NCBI GenBank assembly: GCA_002803225.1
Contig: NXFV01000284.1
Span: 1 to 64,000 of the forward strand
DNA from: Gamarada debralockiae
Lineage: Eukaryota; Ascomycota; Leotiomycetes; Helotiales; Hyphodiscaceae
Direction of reading: 5' to 3'
Length of the DNA: 64,000 nt
The position numbers and the translations under genes are program-made. Within the stretch, counting starts at the first letter, position 1, and each line of letters begins with the position of its first letter. The notes under the pieces are model-generated. The model searched no databases and was not told the DNA's origin. It saw nothing but the letters and a program-made list of their open reading frames with translations. Positions 45,517-56,716 of this stretch are shown here, in pieces.

Positions 45517-46093
45517 GTTGCTAGACTGGTGTAGGCGTGGACTTGGTGTGCAGGAATAGTGAATGGAGATAGGAGACTCAATACTTCTGTGATTGAGTCT
45601 GATGCAAGAGATGATAACTATATCTCTAGGACAGACACACTATCCTCTTAAGTAGGAGCAACGACCAGCGTCATTGCTAGATTGAACCGCACACTTCCAT
45701 GTCACTTCACAATCAACCGAGCTCAGGCTTATGATTATTCATTCAGCTATATTATCTATCCCAAGTTCTCGGAGTTTAGTAGTATGCCCTCGACTGTGAC
45801 TCGACCAGTCCAGCTCCTAATACGTATACGCTATATACAAGCTATTATTAATTATCTGTGTCAATTAATAATTGCGATTGCCTCTAGTTATACGAAGTTG
45901 CTCGTTTCACCTTGTTATTAACGGAAGAATATCTTGGAGCTATATATGCTATTATGAATCATCAAGTTACAGAAAGCCGGGGAATCAAAATTGTTCGGTC
46001 TACGAGTCCTCCGCTCCGGCGGAACTACAATGTTGATTATAAACGCTGCCGGCAGAATTCTCACCGCCCCTAAATCCTGTTTTTGGCTTAGAT
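45517..46093. other. AT-rich intergenic, no gene seen
   Basis: Contains many stops. No repeat structure is obvious. Confidence 0.5.
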
Positions 46094-46583
46094 AGACGAC
46101 GCTTTTATCGGTAACGACGGGAAGCCGCTTGGCACCATCCCAGGCAGTTGGACTCAAAAGCTGAAACCAAACTCGGAATTACCTGTGGCTCTCAAGTTTT
46201 ATGAGCACGGCTGGCAGTATACGGATCTTCTGGAGGCGCCATACAAGCTATGGGATGAAGACCACTCAAATTCAACTTCACAAGAGTTGGCAGAATTCGA
46301 ATCAATCTCTGGAGATAATGATGAGAGTCCGGAAACTACCGAAGATGAAGCTGAGAAAGTTTTCAGAGGGAAGGGAGAACTGTCCCCATATTCCAAACAG
46401 GGCGACATTGACAAGGAACCGACCCAGAAGTCACCTCACTCGGAGCAGGAAGCCCCAGCATCTAAATCTCCGTGTTCGGGGAAGGAAGTCCCAATCGACA
46501 AATTACCTAAATCAGGCAAGAACGATCAGGACAGGAGTTTTCCGCTTTATGCCCATAAGAAGCCTGTGAAAGGGGAAACATAA
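46094..46583 (+). pseudogene. Unrecognised coding-like fragment
   Basis: From 46094 one frame reads DDAFIGNDGKPLGTIPGSWT, QKLKPNSELPVALKFYEHGW and QYTDLLEAPYKLWDE, then an acidic, Ser/Pro/Lys-rich repeat tail (SPHSEQEAPASKSPCSGKEV) to 46583. A TAG precedes 46094, so no start codon is in frame. Further coding-like pieces (CDKVPCLKKAYDHQFAVYGS, another frame) follow at 46600-46750. I do not know the family. It looks like an exon of a decayed gene. Confidence 0.3.
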
Positions 46584-46989
46584 ATGGCCGGAACTGCAAT
46601 CCTTCGAAGATCGGGTGTGACAAAGTGCCATGTCTTAAAAAGGCTTACGACCACCAATTTGCAGTGTACGGATCCATCGCGGAACAAAGTCTTGGAGAGT
46701 ATACGAATACCGTATCAATCAGGGCGTGAAATGTCAATCGTTAGCTTCCAATTTCAAACTCGCCTCTTATTCAAATCTCATGGAAGGTTCCCTATAGTCC
46801 ACCCTTTGAGATGCGACAGAAAGTCTACTCCTATGTGTTCTCTCGTCAAATTGTCAATATATTTGCTCGATTATCGCCCACTACCCCAGCCCCTATCTTC
46901 AGTACCTCCGAACGAGTTGGTCACGTGGGAAACCACTTCAGATAATTCTTGGGACCGTAAAACCTAACCACAGAAATGACGACAAATGA

Positions 46990-47837
46990 AACCGGATTCT
47001 CAGCTAGTGTACAATATGAACTCATTAATTGTAGTGTTTGCAGATATTTCGAAGTTCACGAAAATCAAGCCAACATCCTCAGAAGCTTCACATTAGGATA
47101 TCGCGCATCAATTCTACGAGGTGACAACTCTACAGGTGGTATGTGTTCTTTAATCTATTTTGATACCATATTTATGAATAATTGCTGAAAGAGTCCCTGT
47201 CAGGATCATAAAACAGTCCCGTGTGACGGGCTCTCTCGAATGCCATGGCACTAGTTATCACCACTGAAGGACTCGCTATTATAAAAAAAGAATTGCGAAT
47301 TCGACCACAATTCGGCTTCCGGACTCTTTGTACGTGACAACTGTTTTGCTGAATATTCCAGCAAAGTGCGGTCCTTGGGAATGCTACGCCGTGGTTGCTG
47401 TCCTCGGGCTGTCGTTTGTAGTCCTAAAATTCGTAGTTACATTCACATGATTTATGACTGAAATCACACTTTCTGGAAAACTTAAGAACGATGCCGCTAG
47501 AAGAAATAGTTGAATTTGTTGTAAAGAGGTGTTGGGAACTAAGGGGAGAACGAATGGCTCGTCGGCGACGGTGTGGACTGGATGAGAAGGAGGACGAGTG
47601 GCTATGGTAGTCAAGGCAGATGAACACGGAGTGGCCCATTGCCATTTATCTTGTTCCCTAGCAGCAGGAATGAGAATTACAACAACTCACTACCCTGCTC
47701 CTCGCATCCAATCTCACGTCCAGTCGGGATTGAAATAATTTTGATTCGAACTCACAACGTTAGCTCATATCTGAAATGGAATCTCCTTTTTGATCATTCC
47801 ATTTCTGCGAACATTATTCTCAATTTCAAAGCCCGTG
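46990..47837. other. Intergenic, no gene seen
   Basis: AT-rich; short frames only. Confidence 0.45.
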
Positions 47838-48553
47838 ATGGCAACTCAACCTCTCAAAGAGTTTCATCCTTTTCCTCGCCTACCCACTGAAAGCCGATTG
47901 AAAGATCTACGACTACTTATTCCTTCGCTGAATAGTAGATATCTTCGCCTACAACCTTCCAAATGTTCAGCAGGAACTACCACTAGATATCTCGCCGAAG
48001 GTCTACGACCGCACAGGCTTATTGGCTTGGTCCGTGTGAGCTGAATCTTTGCTCGCCTTTCACCAACGCCTCTCTCTGCCGTCAATCGCGAGGTTCGAAA
48101 TTTCATCCCTGGTGGCTATGCATGGAAATTAAGTACCGAGTCTAGACTACCTGGATATTTCAATCGTTCAAAAAATTTTCAGCTCTTCACAGCCGGCTCT
48201 ATCAATGTGCTTCAACGACAAATCCAACACTCCGAACCCACGAGACTTAATTTAGAAAGGGACATCCTCTTCCTTCGTTGCCATTGTTCCCATACTTTGC
48301 CAGACACCTTACGCATCATTACCTCCATCCTATGTCCAGAATTCCTAGACAGCGTTCGATCCTTAGCCATGTACTGTACTACGACGAATGGTGGTTCTGC
48401 CTGCGAACAGCAAAGCAATTCGAATCCATCGCGAAGCACGTATCCAAATTCACGTATCTTAAAAACTTCAATCTGATCAACAGGCCAGGAAGGAAATACC
48501 TGGCCAAAGTGGGCGATTTCTTACAAGGGTTGAGTTGGAATGGGGGTTGATGG
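47838..48553 (+). pseudogene. 2EXR-domain gene, frameshifted
   Basis: ATG at 47838 begins MATQPLKEFHPFPRLPTESR followed by LKDLRLLIP, the start of the fungal 2EXR domain (FhlFprLPtELRlkIW). The frame then breaks: NFIPGGYAWKLSTESRLPGY and LFTAGSINVLQRQIQHSEPT lie in another frame, and YYDEWWFCLRTAKQFESIAK with HVSKFTYLKNFNLI in a third. Each piece is like one part of the family (~300-residue proteins of unknown role, often near HET genes). At least two frameshifts are required and no intron fits all of them. Dead. Confidence 0.6.
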
Positions 48554-49124
48554 AGTTTGCTGATTCGCCGAGAGGGCTTGGAGCACAAGTTTTAAGATTG
48601 ATTACCAGGAGATTTCTGAGATGGAAAATGCGTAGATTGCGTGTTTTTAAAGATGGTCCGGAGATACCTGAGGAGCTATACCGATTCAAAGCGCTAAGTG
48701 CTTTGTATTAACATATGCAGCCTGCCTCGATGCTTACAGCTGAGGAGATATGAATGCTTGAGAGGGGGAAGAGAGGACCGAAGAGGTACCAGAGGAGCTT
48801 ATATGTGTCGGAAGAACTCGTATCGTCACTCTTTTAGTAGATTTCTTTAATCTTAAGTCGGAGAGCTCGGTGACGGAAGCAAGCCCCTGAGTTCAAGTGG
48901 GGCTTGGAGCACGTGACAGTCGTCCTCCCCCTTTTTTGTTAAGTTGTTACTTGTTGTAACTCGTGAAGAAGAATTCGAAGTTCTCATTTTACCTGAGCAA
49001 GTGAGCATAGCTCACTTTAAAGGAACGACTGAAAGTAGGGTAAAAATACAAGCCCAGTTTATAGTTCTCTCTCTACAATAAAAGCCCGTTTCTAATCGTT
49101 CATCTCAAGTCAGCAATTCACAAA
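48554..49124. other. Intergenic, no gene seen
   Basis: Short frames only. Confidence 0.45.
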
Positions 49125-49460
49125 TCACAGTCTGGCTTTCTTCCCCATCTGTCCCTCCTTACTATTCTCCTTCAGCTTTCTCTTCGCAATCCGCTCCTGA
49201 AAATCGTTCAAATTCTCTGAACGATTCTTTCCACAATTGGTCGCTTTAGTTGAACGATTCTCAATCATCGTATCCACAGCCCTCGGCTCACAATCGTTCG
49301 CCTCAATTGAACGATTTTCTTTCGCTCTAACCGGCCGCGCAAACTCCTCCAGTCCGATCGCCTGATCGGATACCTCGTCCAATACCGCCTGAGAGAACCT
49401 TCCACCTTCGCAGCTTCCTCGATCATCAGGCGGTCTAGCTCAGTTGCTTTAAAGGTAGTA
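49125..49460 (-). other. Fragment with an internal Asn-Arg-Ser repeat
   Basis: A minus-strand frame of 85 codons contains three related units (KENRSIEANDCEP, IENRSTKATNCG, KNRSENLND) that come from repeated GAACGATT words in the DNA, and LDRLMIEEAAKVEG in another frame upstream (49382-49460). I cannot identify it; probably eroded. Confidence 0.25.
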
Positions 49461-49514
49461 ACGTATCTGTCCTAGTCCTCCTGCCTACTTCCGAATTATT
49501 TACTGGGACTGAAG

Positions 49515-50664
49515 GATCCGGAATGGCTGGATCTTACCCACATGGTCTTGAGGGTGAGCTAATAGCGAGTACTCAGGATCCAGAGAGGCTTACATTGCTC
49601 GAAACCCGGGACCAACAGTTCTCTCTATTTTATCGTAGCCTCGAAGGGTATTTGGCTGTACCCTTCTACTCTCCATCTGCAGGTAGGGTTTCGAAAGGCC
49701 GGGGACGGAGCCAATCATATCCGTTCTAATACTGCTTTAGCAACGACTATGAACTAACTGCAATTTGACTTACCTGCAAAGCTTATCATGTAGATTGGAT
49801 TGCACTCAAACGCCAACAGGCCTTCCCGCATCTCCACCATCCGCTTTATACCCCTCATATGATTGCCCCGGTTTGCCTGGTTACCGCTTGATTGCTGCCG
49901 AAAATAAGTCAGTGTTTCGAATCAAAATTGTGGGAGCGCTTACTTCTGTTAGGGCCAGTGCAGCCACGGTAGCGATGGTTGAGTTACTCATATTCTGCAA
50001 AGGGTCCACAAGGCGTTCATTGAGGATCCGGATTGCTTGCTTCAAATGATTGAGTGCGGAGGGACGCTCCTTCTTGGCATTTAACATTGTGCCAAACTGA
50101 TCGCCACAGTACAAAATTGAATGCAGTAAAGCGGGATCGGTTAAAGCCATAGACACCCAGAGCTTTTACGGAGGGTTAAATCCCCAATATGCCTCGATTG
50201 GGTACAAATGATCTGCAAAAGCACTAACGTTTGTTACCATGGCATCAGCAAGCTCTGGTACATGGATGCAATATATATTTTTGACGATCTGATGAATGGG
50301 GAGCAATAGACTTATAGAGGCAAAGAAGGTCGTGCATATACGGTTGCATTTTAATCGGGAAACTCTCGAATGGGTCCGTGGTCCAGCGTTCAGATGAGAG
50401 AATAGGAGGACACTCTTCAAGCCCAACCATTGTTTCTGTATCATTATCTTGACTCTCCTTTTCCTTTTATTGCAGTCCAGGCTTCGGGTGAGCAGCTATC
50501 TTTTTCTGCCGTCGATAATTGTGCATCACATGGGTCCGGACGAACTTTCGAGTATTCGGGTCATTTGGCCGTCGCCCGTCCGAACAGTCGACAAACTCAT
50601 AGCGCTCCTTTGAACGTCTTTCTACCTCTTTTAGGGACTTCAACGATGACCCGTGCTCTTTCAG
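49515..50664 (-). pseudogene. Fungal_trans_2-type transcription-factor-like gene, dead
   Basis: On the minus strand: LKEVERRSKERYEFVD, then NTRKFVRTHVMHNYRRQKK (an N-terminal motif common in proteins with this domain but lacking a zinc cluster), then TAA at 50469-50467, then FPIKMQPYMHDLLCLY, HLYPIEAYWGFNPP, TAA at 50168-50166, KLWVSMALTDPALLHSILYC, GNQANRGNHMRGIKRMVEMR and YLQMESRRVQPNTLRGYD. This order is that of the Fungal_trans_2 region. Introns with good sites (49875 GTAAGC donor region, 49770 area) are still recognisable. Two nonsense codons make it nonfunctional; a frame change near 50280 could be an intron. Confidence 0.7.
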
Positions 50665-52066
50665 ATCTGTATGCCAAACCTAATTAGTTAACTTTGACTG
50701 AGAGAGATATCGTGGAATCAAAATATCTTCCGTGAGTTAGAGACCATCGTAGCCATCAGTGACTGTTGTAAATGCTTCAACTTCCAGAGTTGAGCCATAA
50801 AGGCACTAAATCTAGACTCCTATTCTAAGCATCAAGGAGCGCCATAACAGCGGAGTTGACCACTGTTCCATTGACATTGTTTCTCCACACAAAACTTTAG
50901 ATGGATTTAGCCATAGAGCTTAGCTGTCACTGGGTATGAAACCTACCCTATGAAGCGATCTTGTTGATGATCATAATGATCATTAGCGGTGCCCGGACCA
51001 ATATGGTCAAATGCTTAGGGCACCATGCTTCTGCTAGTAATATAAAAGGCAGAACGGAGCCACCCACCTTTTCTCGGTCTTCCTCTTCGAATCAATGACT
51101 TCGGCCACTGCATATTGGCGGCTTTCGATGAGTAATAGATCAACCCGCCATCCTCGTTCTTTGATGCCGTCTTACTATCGAAGACTAAAAACGTTGGAGA
51201 TGACGTTGTCATTTGTTAAAGTTGCGCCTGGGGCTGATGCGCTGCTGGTGTAACATGAATGTACGATTGATGAAAGGATCCGAGATGGATAATGGTCGTT
51301 GCAGAGAAATGATTTAACTGGGTAAGGTGCGAATTGCACACCCAGGCGTATTTACGGCTGCAGTCTGCGAGAGTCGGAGTAGCTTTCACCTCTACAGCAT
51401 ATGCGAGCGCACCACTTACATACAAATCATCGCAGTGCGTCGGGCCAGTCAGCCAATCAGACACCAATTCGCCACACGCTTCCCTTGCCTATTTATCCAT
51501 GTTCTGCCGAATCTCTGAACCGCTTGCCCTTTTGATGTTTTCGGTTCCACCAACTCGACTAATTAGTATCAGGCTGCTGTGCAAATCAATTAGCATCAAG
51601 CCCCGCTACAACGTCCCGCAAGCCAACATTTATTCCGACAAATGAATAACCTTATTAACCTCTTAAATTGCAAGGATGAGATCAGATGTTATCCAATTAA
51701 TCAAGTCTGCTTAAACCCCTACCACCCAGCATGGGGTGTTCAACCTGCATTCGTGTATGCAATCAATCAATAAATTATCAATTGGATGTTCTTTCCTTAT
51801 TTATAGTCTGCAGAGCGCATCCGCGTGAGTGACTGTCAAAAATCTACGATCGAGGAGTCAGCTAGCTAGCAAGCTCTACTAGTACTAGCGTCCAAGCCTA
51901 AAAAAAGCCACATCGCCCCATGTGTACCAGGTATCCATATTGTTGCACAGAGAGTCAGATCACACCATTAAGCCTTTCCCCTGATAAATGGTTTAAATAG
52001 CTCTCTATCAACCTGGAATTCCCTCCAGTTCTGTATCACACTATTGCTTGATCAATTACTTGCAAT
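50665..52066. other. Intergenic with diverged repeat copy A
   Basis: AT-rich, no gene. About 51345-51575 resembles 53165-53375 beyond the secreted-protein gene. Confidence 0.5.
51345..51575 (+). repeat. Diverged direct repeat, copy A
   Basis: Shares ordered blocks with 53165-53375: aggcgtat-tacgg, gcagcatatgcga/acagcatatgcga, agtgcgtc...cggcca/cgggcca, ccttcgcctat/cccttgcctat, and cccttttg...ttcggttcc..c..actcgacta. About 220 bp. Confidence 0.6.
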
Positions 52067-53013
52067 ATGAATCCTCTCATCATTCTCCTTTTAGGGCTAT
52101 GTATGTACCCATTTGTATGCAAGGATTGGACAATATGGTGTTTACTAACACAAAACTCTTTATAGGTGCTACCGCATCTCCAACACTGAGCACACAACCA
52201 ATAACATCTTCAACTGCAACATGCTCACCAACCCCTATTCCGCACCGCACTTTTGAGTTTGAAATTGAAAAGGGCTTCGGCTGGAGTTACTTCTCTATTG
52301 TGACCGATTATATTGGTCCCAAATTCACCGTCTCTTCTGATGAAACTATTGGCATCCAGCAGTGCAAAGATTGGTGTGCTGCTGATCTTAACTGCCGTAC
52401 ATTGGCATTCTTTGTCTACGCCGAAGCCGCCTTGGGTGCTGGTTGCATTCTTTTCCCTGTGCCGTACAATGCGAGCTATTTCTCATACGATGCCACGGAG
52501 CCATATTCATTGAACTACACAAAGGTCTATGAAGTCACAAACTGGAGTCCACCGGCGGAGCTATTGCCGAATGGGAATTTTGAGCGGGGCTGTTTGGACC
52601 CGTGGTGGGAGACTTCACGTCCTACGATATCAGTTGGGGTGGTGCGGTGCAATAAGAATGTGCAGGGCGACTGTTTATCGGGAAACTATTATTTGCAACT
52701 GAACGGTACTGATCCGGCAAAAGAAGGGTTCGGAGGGGCCTCTGTTCAGCCGGTAGTTCTTCCGGGTCAAACGTACAAGTTTATGGGCTATGTGAAAGGT
52801 GCAGTAGGCTCCACCCAGGAACAGTTGGCGATTTCGTTTGAGGCGATGGCCAATATTCCAACATATACAGGTACAGGGAAGTGGGAGATGATTGAGTTCA
52901 CCTTTAATGGATCATATGGAGGGCAGTTGGCTATTACGGCGGAGGCAACAAAAACAGGAGGTCTTGTTGATTGGAAGGTTGACAATTGTAAGATTGAGAA
53001 AGTTTCTTGGTGA
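52067..53013 (+). CDS. Secreted cysteine-rich protein with PAN/apple-like and carbohydrate-binding-like parts
   Basis: Exons 52067-52100 and 52166-53013 give 293 residues. The first 20 residues (MNPLIILLLGLCATASPTLS) form a signal peptide; the intron lies inside it. After a Ser/Thr-rich linker, CKDWCAADLNCRTLAFFVYA followed by GAGCILFPVPYNASY resembles an apple/PAN-like disulfide module. The C-terminal half starts ELLPNGNFERGCLDPWW and contains GNYYLQLNGTD, VVLPGQTYKFMGYVKG and GKWEMIEFTFNG, the order of strands of a galactose-binding/CBM4-9-type beta-sandwich. Probably a secreted carbohydrate-binding protein; no catalytic site seen. The family is common in soil and plant-associated fungi. 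It is flanked by two copies of a diverged repeat. Confidence 0.8.
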
Positions 53014-53164
53014 AGAGCGTCTGTTGCACATATATATAGTCATATAACCTAGTCACATAGTAGGTATATTTTCCCTGATCTGCCCTTACCCAACAAGTCT
53101 TTTAATCCTTCTTTCTTTTATATATTAAAGCCACGCTAGGTAAAGCCCCACCAACTGGGACCTA

Positions 53165-53375
53165 GGCGTATATACGGCATGCTGACTGCAGAAAATAAGC
53201 TTCTTAAATCCGCAGCATATGCGACTCCGTTCTTACTCACCGTAGTGCGTCACTCGGCCAATAAGCAACCAAGTCACCACAGACTTCCTTCGCCTATATA
53301 AGCTGAATTTCTGAACCCTTTCCCTTTTGCTGTTCGGTTCCGCCGACTCGACTAGCCGCATCAGGCTGAATTTTG
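53165..53375 (+). repeat. Diverged direct repeat, copy B
   Basis: See copy A. This copy has a TATA-like cctatataagc at about 53293 and lies ~285 bp before the truncated SDR start, so the repeat may once have been promoter DNA. Confidence 0.6.
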
Positions 53376-53658
53376 ACGCCAGGTACACTTTTAGATTTTA
53401 AGTCGCGCGTACCACATAATCTCAGTTAGGACCAGGACATGACGCCTCTGACATTCAAATGAAGTGCTCGATGTTTCGGACTCGGATTGATCATGATTCT
53501 GCGCGCCGATAATCAAGGGGGCTCAATGAACTGAAGTTGAAGTCGAAAAGTGATATAAGGAAGGCATCTCAGTTCCAGAATCATCACAACATCAAGCATT
53601 GAATCAGTCACCATATCTCCACCTCAAAAAATCCAACGTTGAAACAAATTCATACAAA

Positions 53659-53829
53659 ATGACCGCAACTTCTAGTCAACAATTGCCTGCTGACTACTTT
53701 GTCAAGACACATCAATTTACCAAAACTGTACATCGCGACCAATATCCTTCAATAGATCCGACATCGCCCAAGCTGTCGCAGAAAAGAAAGACTGTTATTG
53801 TCATCGCTACTACCCAAGGCATGGGGAAG
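53659..53829 (+). pseudogene. Short-chain dehydrogenase, N-terminal exon only
   Basis: 57 codons from ATG 53659 (MTATSSQQLPADYFVKTHQF) end in KTVIVIATTQGMGK, aligned with the beta1-loop TGxxxGIG of SDRs, with the first Gly replaced (IATTQGMG). A GTAAGT donor follows at 53830. Where the next exon should be is very AT-rich DNA (53890-54230) with no SDR sequence. Truncated by repeat DNA. Confidence 0.55.
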
Positions 53830-54634
53830 GTAAGTTTATCTCCCTTCCTAAAGCTATCTCTCTGGATATGGTCCGCACCGTTCGCCAAGTACTCGTTTCA
53901 CAAATAGATTATATATTTTATAAGAATATTTCACAACGGATTACTTTTTTTTTAAATTATAAGTTGGCTATATTTAAAGGTTATAGCTTACTTTATAAAG
54001 CCTACACAATAAAGAAAGAACAGAGATTAGGTATAATAGTAATATCTTAGGTTTTAAAATGAAATATTATATATATAAGTTAAAAACTATTTATTTAATA
54101 ACATACTTATAATAAATCTAAATACTACAGTTATAGAGTATAGTTTCTTTACTAAATAAAAGTTTACAGATTATTTTATTTAAAAGTCTCTTAGAATTTT
54201 CTTTGTAACTTTAGAGAAGAAGTAAGATTCCTTGGTGTTTCTCAGTATTAGCGAATTGCAGTGAGTTTTCCTCTACTCGATTGGCCAATATTCAACTTGG
54301 TCAACGGTGTGGACGAGGGCTGATTTATGGGGGCAACGGTGTTGGAAATTTCCAGATGCCACAGCTAATAATTACTGCACCACAAAAGGACTTTATTCAC
54401 TTGACTATTACATGAAGAATCGCTGGCACATTGTCCTGCCACAAATGGAAGCTTGCCATGATTCCATGCTTGTTAATGAGACTTGGGAACGTCTTTATCT
54501 CTTCACGTCTTCCCTGCTGCATATCCCTCATCCTTCCTCCTCTCCTCGCCACTCACGGCTCAACTCGCCCGATCTCTACTCTTGCCCCTTTCCCTTTTAT
54601 ACTTTCCCTTTTTGAAACACCCCAAGCCGCCTCC
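53830..54634. other. Very AT-rich block and intergenic
   Basis: About 53890-54230 is extremely AT-rich with no frames, consistent with an old RIP-mutated repeat. No gene called; the right part is ordinary intergenic. Confidence 0.5.
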
Positions 54635-55669
54635 TTACTTCCCATATACCTCACGGAACAGCCACTCGGCCATATCATCCCTCATTTTCTGCGCTCTCCT
54701 TCTCGACACGAACCTCTCCTTTCCAAATGCCGGGAACTGATCATATCCATGACCCTGATCCAAAATCTTCTCCCACCTCACCCCATTGTGTTCCCAGCAA
54801 CAGCGATTCTGACTCCCAACAACTTCAAGACCCGCCAACCTCTCAGCCATCACTTCCGCATCTCTACACATCAAATCCAACTCCGTACCCACAATACAAA
54901 TCTTCGGCGGTAGGTCCTCCCTCCTCGCAAACCTAACACTAAGTCTCGGATCCCTCAAATCCTGCCCTTGGGGAACATATCCCCAAGCAAACATCTGCAT
55001 CGTCGGCGCCAATGGATCGGATCCTGAGTCTTTCGGTCGACTTGCCATCTGCTCTTCCACTGTCCGCGTATAATCTGCAACGGGATAGAATGCCACAGCT
55101 CCCTTAAACACACCCTTCATTTCCTGACAAACCCCAAACACCAAAGTCCCTCCCGCACTCGAACCACCAATCACGACATTTGAGACATCAATTGGCAATG
55201 TCTTATCAGCGATGATCTCATTTGCGATTGCTGCGATATCGTGGATTTGCGTCGGGAAGCGATAGTAAGGTGCTTTGCGATATGAAATGCTCACGATGCA
55301 GATATTATGCTTATTGCAGAATGGGTATGCAAATTCGTCGTCGAATTGAGCATCGGTGATGGCATAGCCGCCGCCGTGGATGTCGATGTAGAGGGGCAGA
55401 GGCGGATCTCCTGCTTTCCAGGAATTGGGGATGAAGATGCGGACCTGGAGAGTTGGGCGACAAGGGTAGAATTTGATGATGGTCGGTGGCTGAGCTGTTG
55501 CAAAGAATGGTTGTTTGGGGAGTGGTATGAAGGACGAGAGCAATGGAGAGCGGTATATGAAGAGGAAGATTGAGACGGTGATTTTGAGTAAGCTGAGGAG
55601 GATGAGGTATTTGGCACGTGAAAGGAGAGAGTTGGATTGAATCGAAGCGGGTATTGGCAATGGTTTCAT
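54635..55669 (-). CDS. Alpha/beta-hydrolase fold-3 esterase, membrane-anchored
   Basis: A single exon of 344 codons. An N-terminal hydrophobic helix (YLILLSLLKITVSIFLFIY, about 21-39) is followed by the HGGG oxyanion motif (98-101, IDIHGGGYA) and nucleophile elbow GGSSAGG (Ser171). Acid GTELDLMCRD and the His in LDQGHGYDQFP complete the triad order. Compared with the esterase at 29508 it is shorter and has a different motif set (HGGG/GxSAG), so the two are distant relatives. Start at 55669 keeps the membrane helix. Likely an endomembrane or secretory-pathway esterase; substrate unknown. Confidence 0.85.
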   Translation of the reverse strand: MKPLPIPASIQSNSLLSRAKYLILLSLLKITVSIFLFIYRSPLLSSFIPLPKQPFFATAQPPTIIKFYPCRPTLQVRIFIPNSWKAGDPPLPLYIDIHGGGYAITDAQFDDEFAYPFCNKHNICIVSISYRKAPYYRFPTQIHDIAAIANEIIADKTLPIDVSNVVIGGSSAGGTLVFGVCQEMKGVFKGAVAFYPVADYTRTVEEQMASRPKDSGSDPLAPTMQMFAWGYVPQGQDLRDPRLSVRFARREDLPPKICIVGTELDLMCRDAEVMAERLAGLEVVGSQNRCCWEHNGVRWEKILDQGHGYDQFPAFGKERFVSRRRAQKMRDDMAEWLFREVYGK

Positions 55670-56716
55670 CGCGCTCCTCGTTGATTTTCACAACTTCTTT
55701 TTCGCTTTCAATTGCTCGATTTTGGATTTACTGGGATGGGCTGAAGTATCGGTGTTTTCAAATGATTCTCGCGTTGAGGTTCTCGAGGTGCTGACATGTG
55801 GCAGAAATCCCTGTCTCAAACGGCACGCCGCCTCCTTACATGCTCGCACAAGGAACGGGCCTCTTCCGCCAAGGTACTTCTTTTAAAACTCCATGACGCC
55901 TTTGCCCTGTCTTCTTATCGTCTTTCCCTTAACTTCTTTTCTCTTACCAATTTTCCTCACTTCGCCGTCTCTGGCACTGGATAACAGATCAAAATCAGCA
56001 AAGACGAAAAAGCCGCACGCTCACATGTGACATCCTCGTGAAATTTCTGGGTGTGTGGCCAAGGTTCATCTGTCGCGGGATTCGTTGACTAAAAACTTGA
56101 GAAAAACCTTGCTAGATTGCTGACTGACTGACTAGCCGCCTCCATTTCGTCTTCAAACGACGCAATTTTTTGGTAATGAAAGATCATTTGCTAGATTAAG
56201 GATAAATTATCAAGCGAATCATCCAAATTTTTATGCCAAGCTTGTACAATATCCAAGTGCTTCCTCTCATACGTCCCAGTTGATATTGTAGATTAATCGC
56301 ATCTGTAGGGATATTCACTGGAATCTCCCTTGCCCTGAATCTGAACGCAATCACATCTATTCCACCGTCCTAAATGTACCTGCTCTGCCAGCTCTACCCA
56401 ATTGCCCCTCGCCATTATACATCTCTTCACATCCGTTACACCGTTCCAATTTTTACTTGCTCTGCGAGCTCTATTCGGAAGCCCTCTCGACGTCATACCC
56501 TCCGATATCTACCAATTCACGTTCATTGTACCGCCTTCGCTCTACATGCACTATCACTCCTTATCAAAGCCTGCCTGACCTCGCAACAAGTCTCAAGCTA
56601 GACAACTTTCAATCTTGGGACCAAAAGGACTTCGCTGCTACGCTATCAAGCATAACTCTTCCAAGAACTATAACGTCACCTCCCTTTGCCATCTAAACCA
56701 AGACTATTGACCCGCA
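55670..56716. other. Intergenic, no gene seen
   Basis: Low-complexity C/T-rich stretches around 56360-56560 with loose repetition of ctgctctgccagctctaccc-like words. No gene called. Confidence 0.45.

Noticed and set aside
44764..45534. 256-codon + frame across the GST region
   Set aside because: Produced by the GC-rich antisense of the GST; no domain and opposite strand to clear GST homology.
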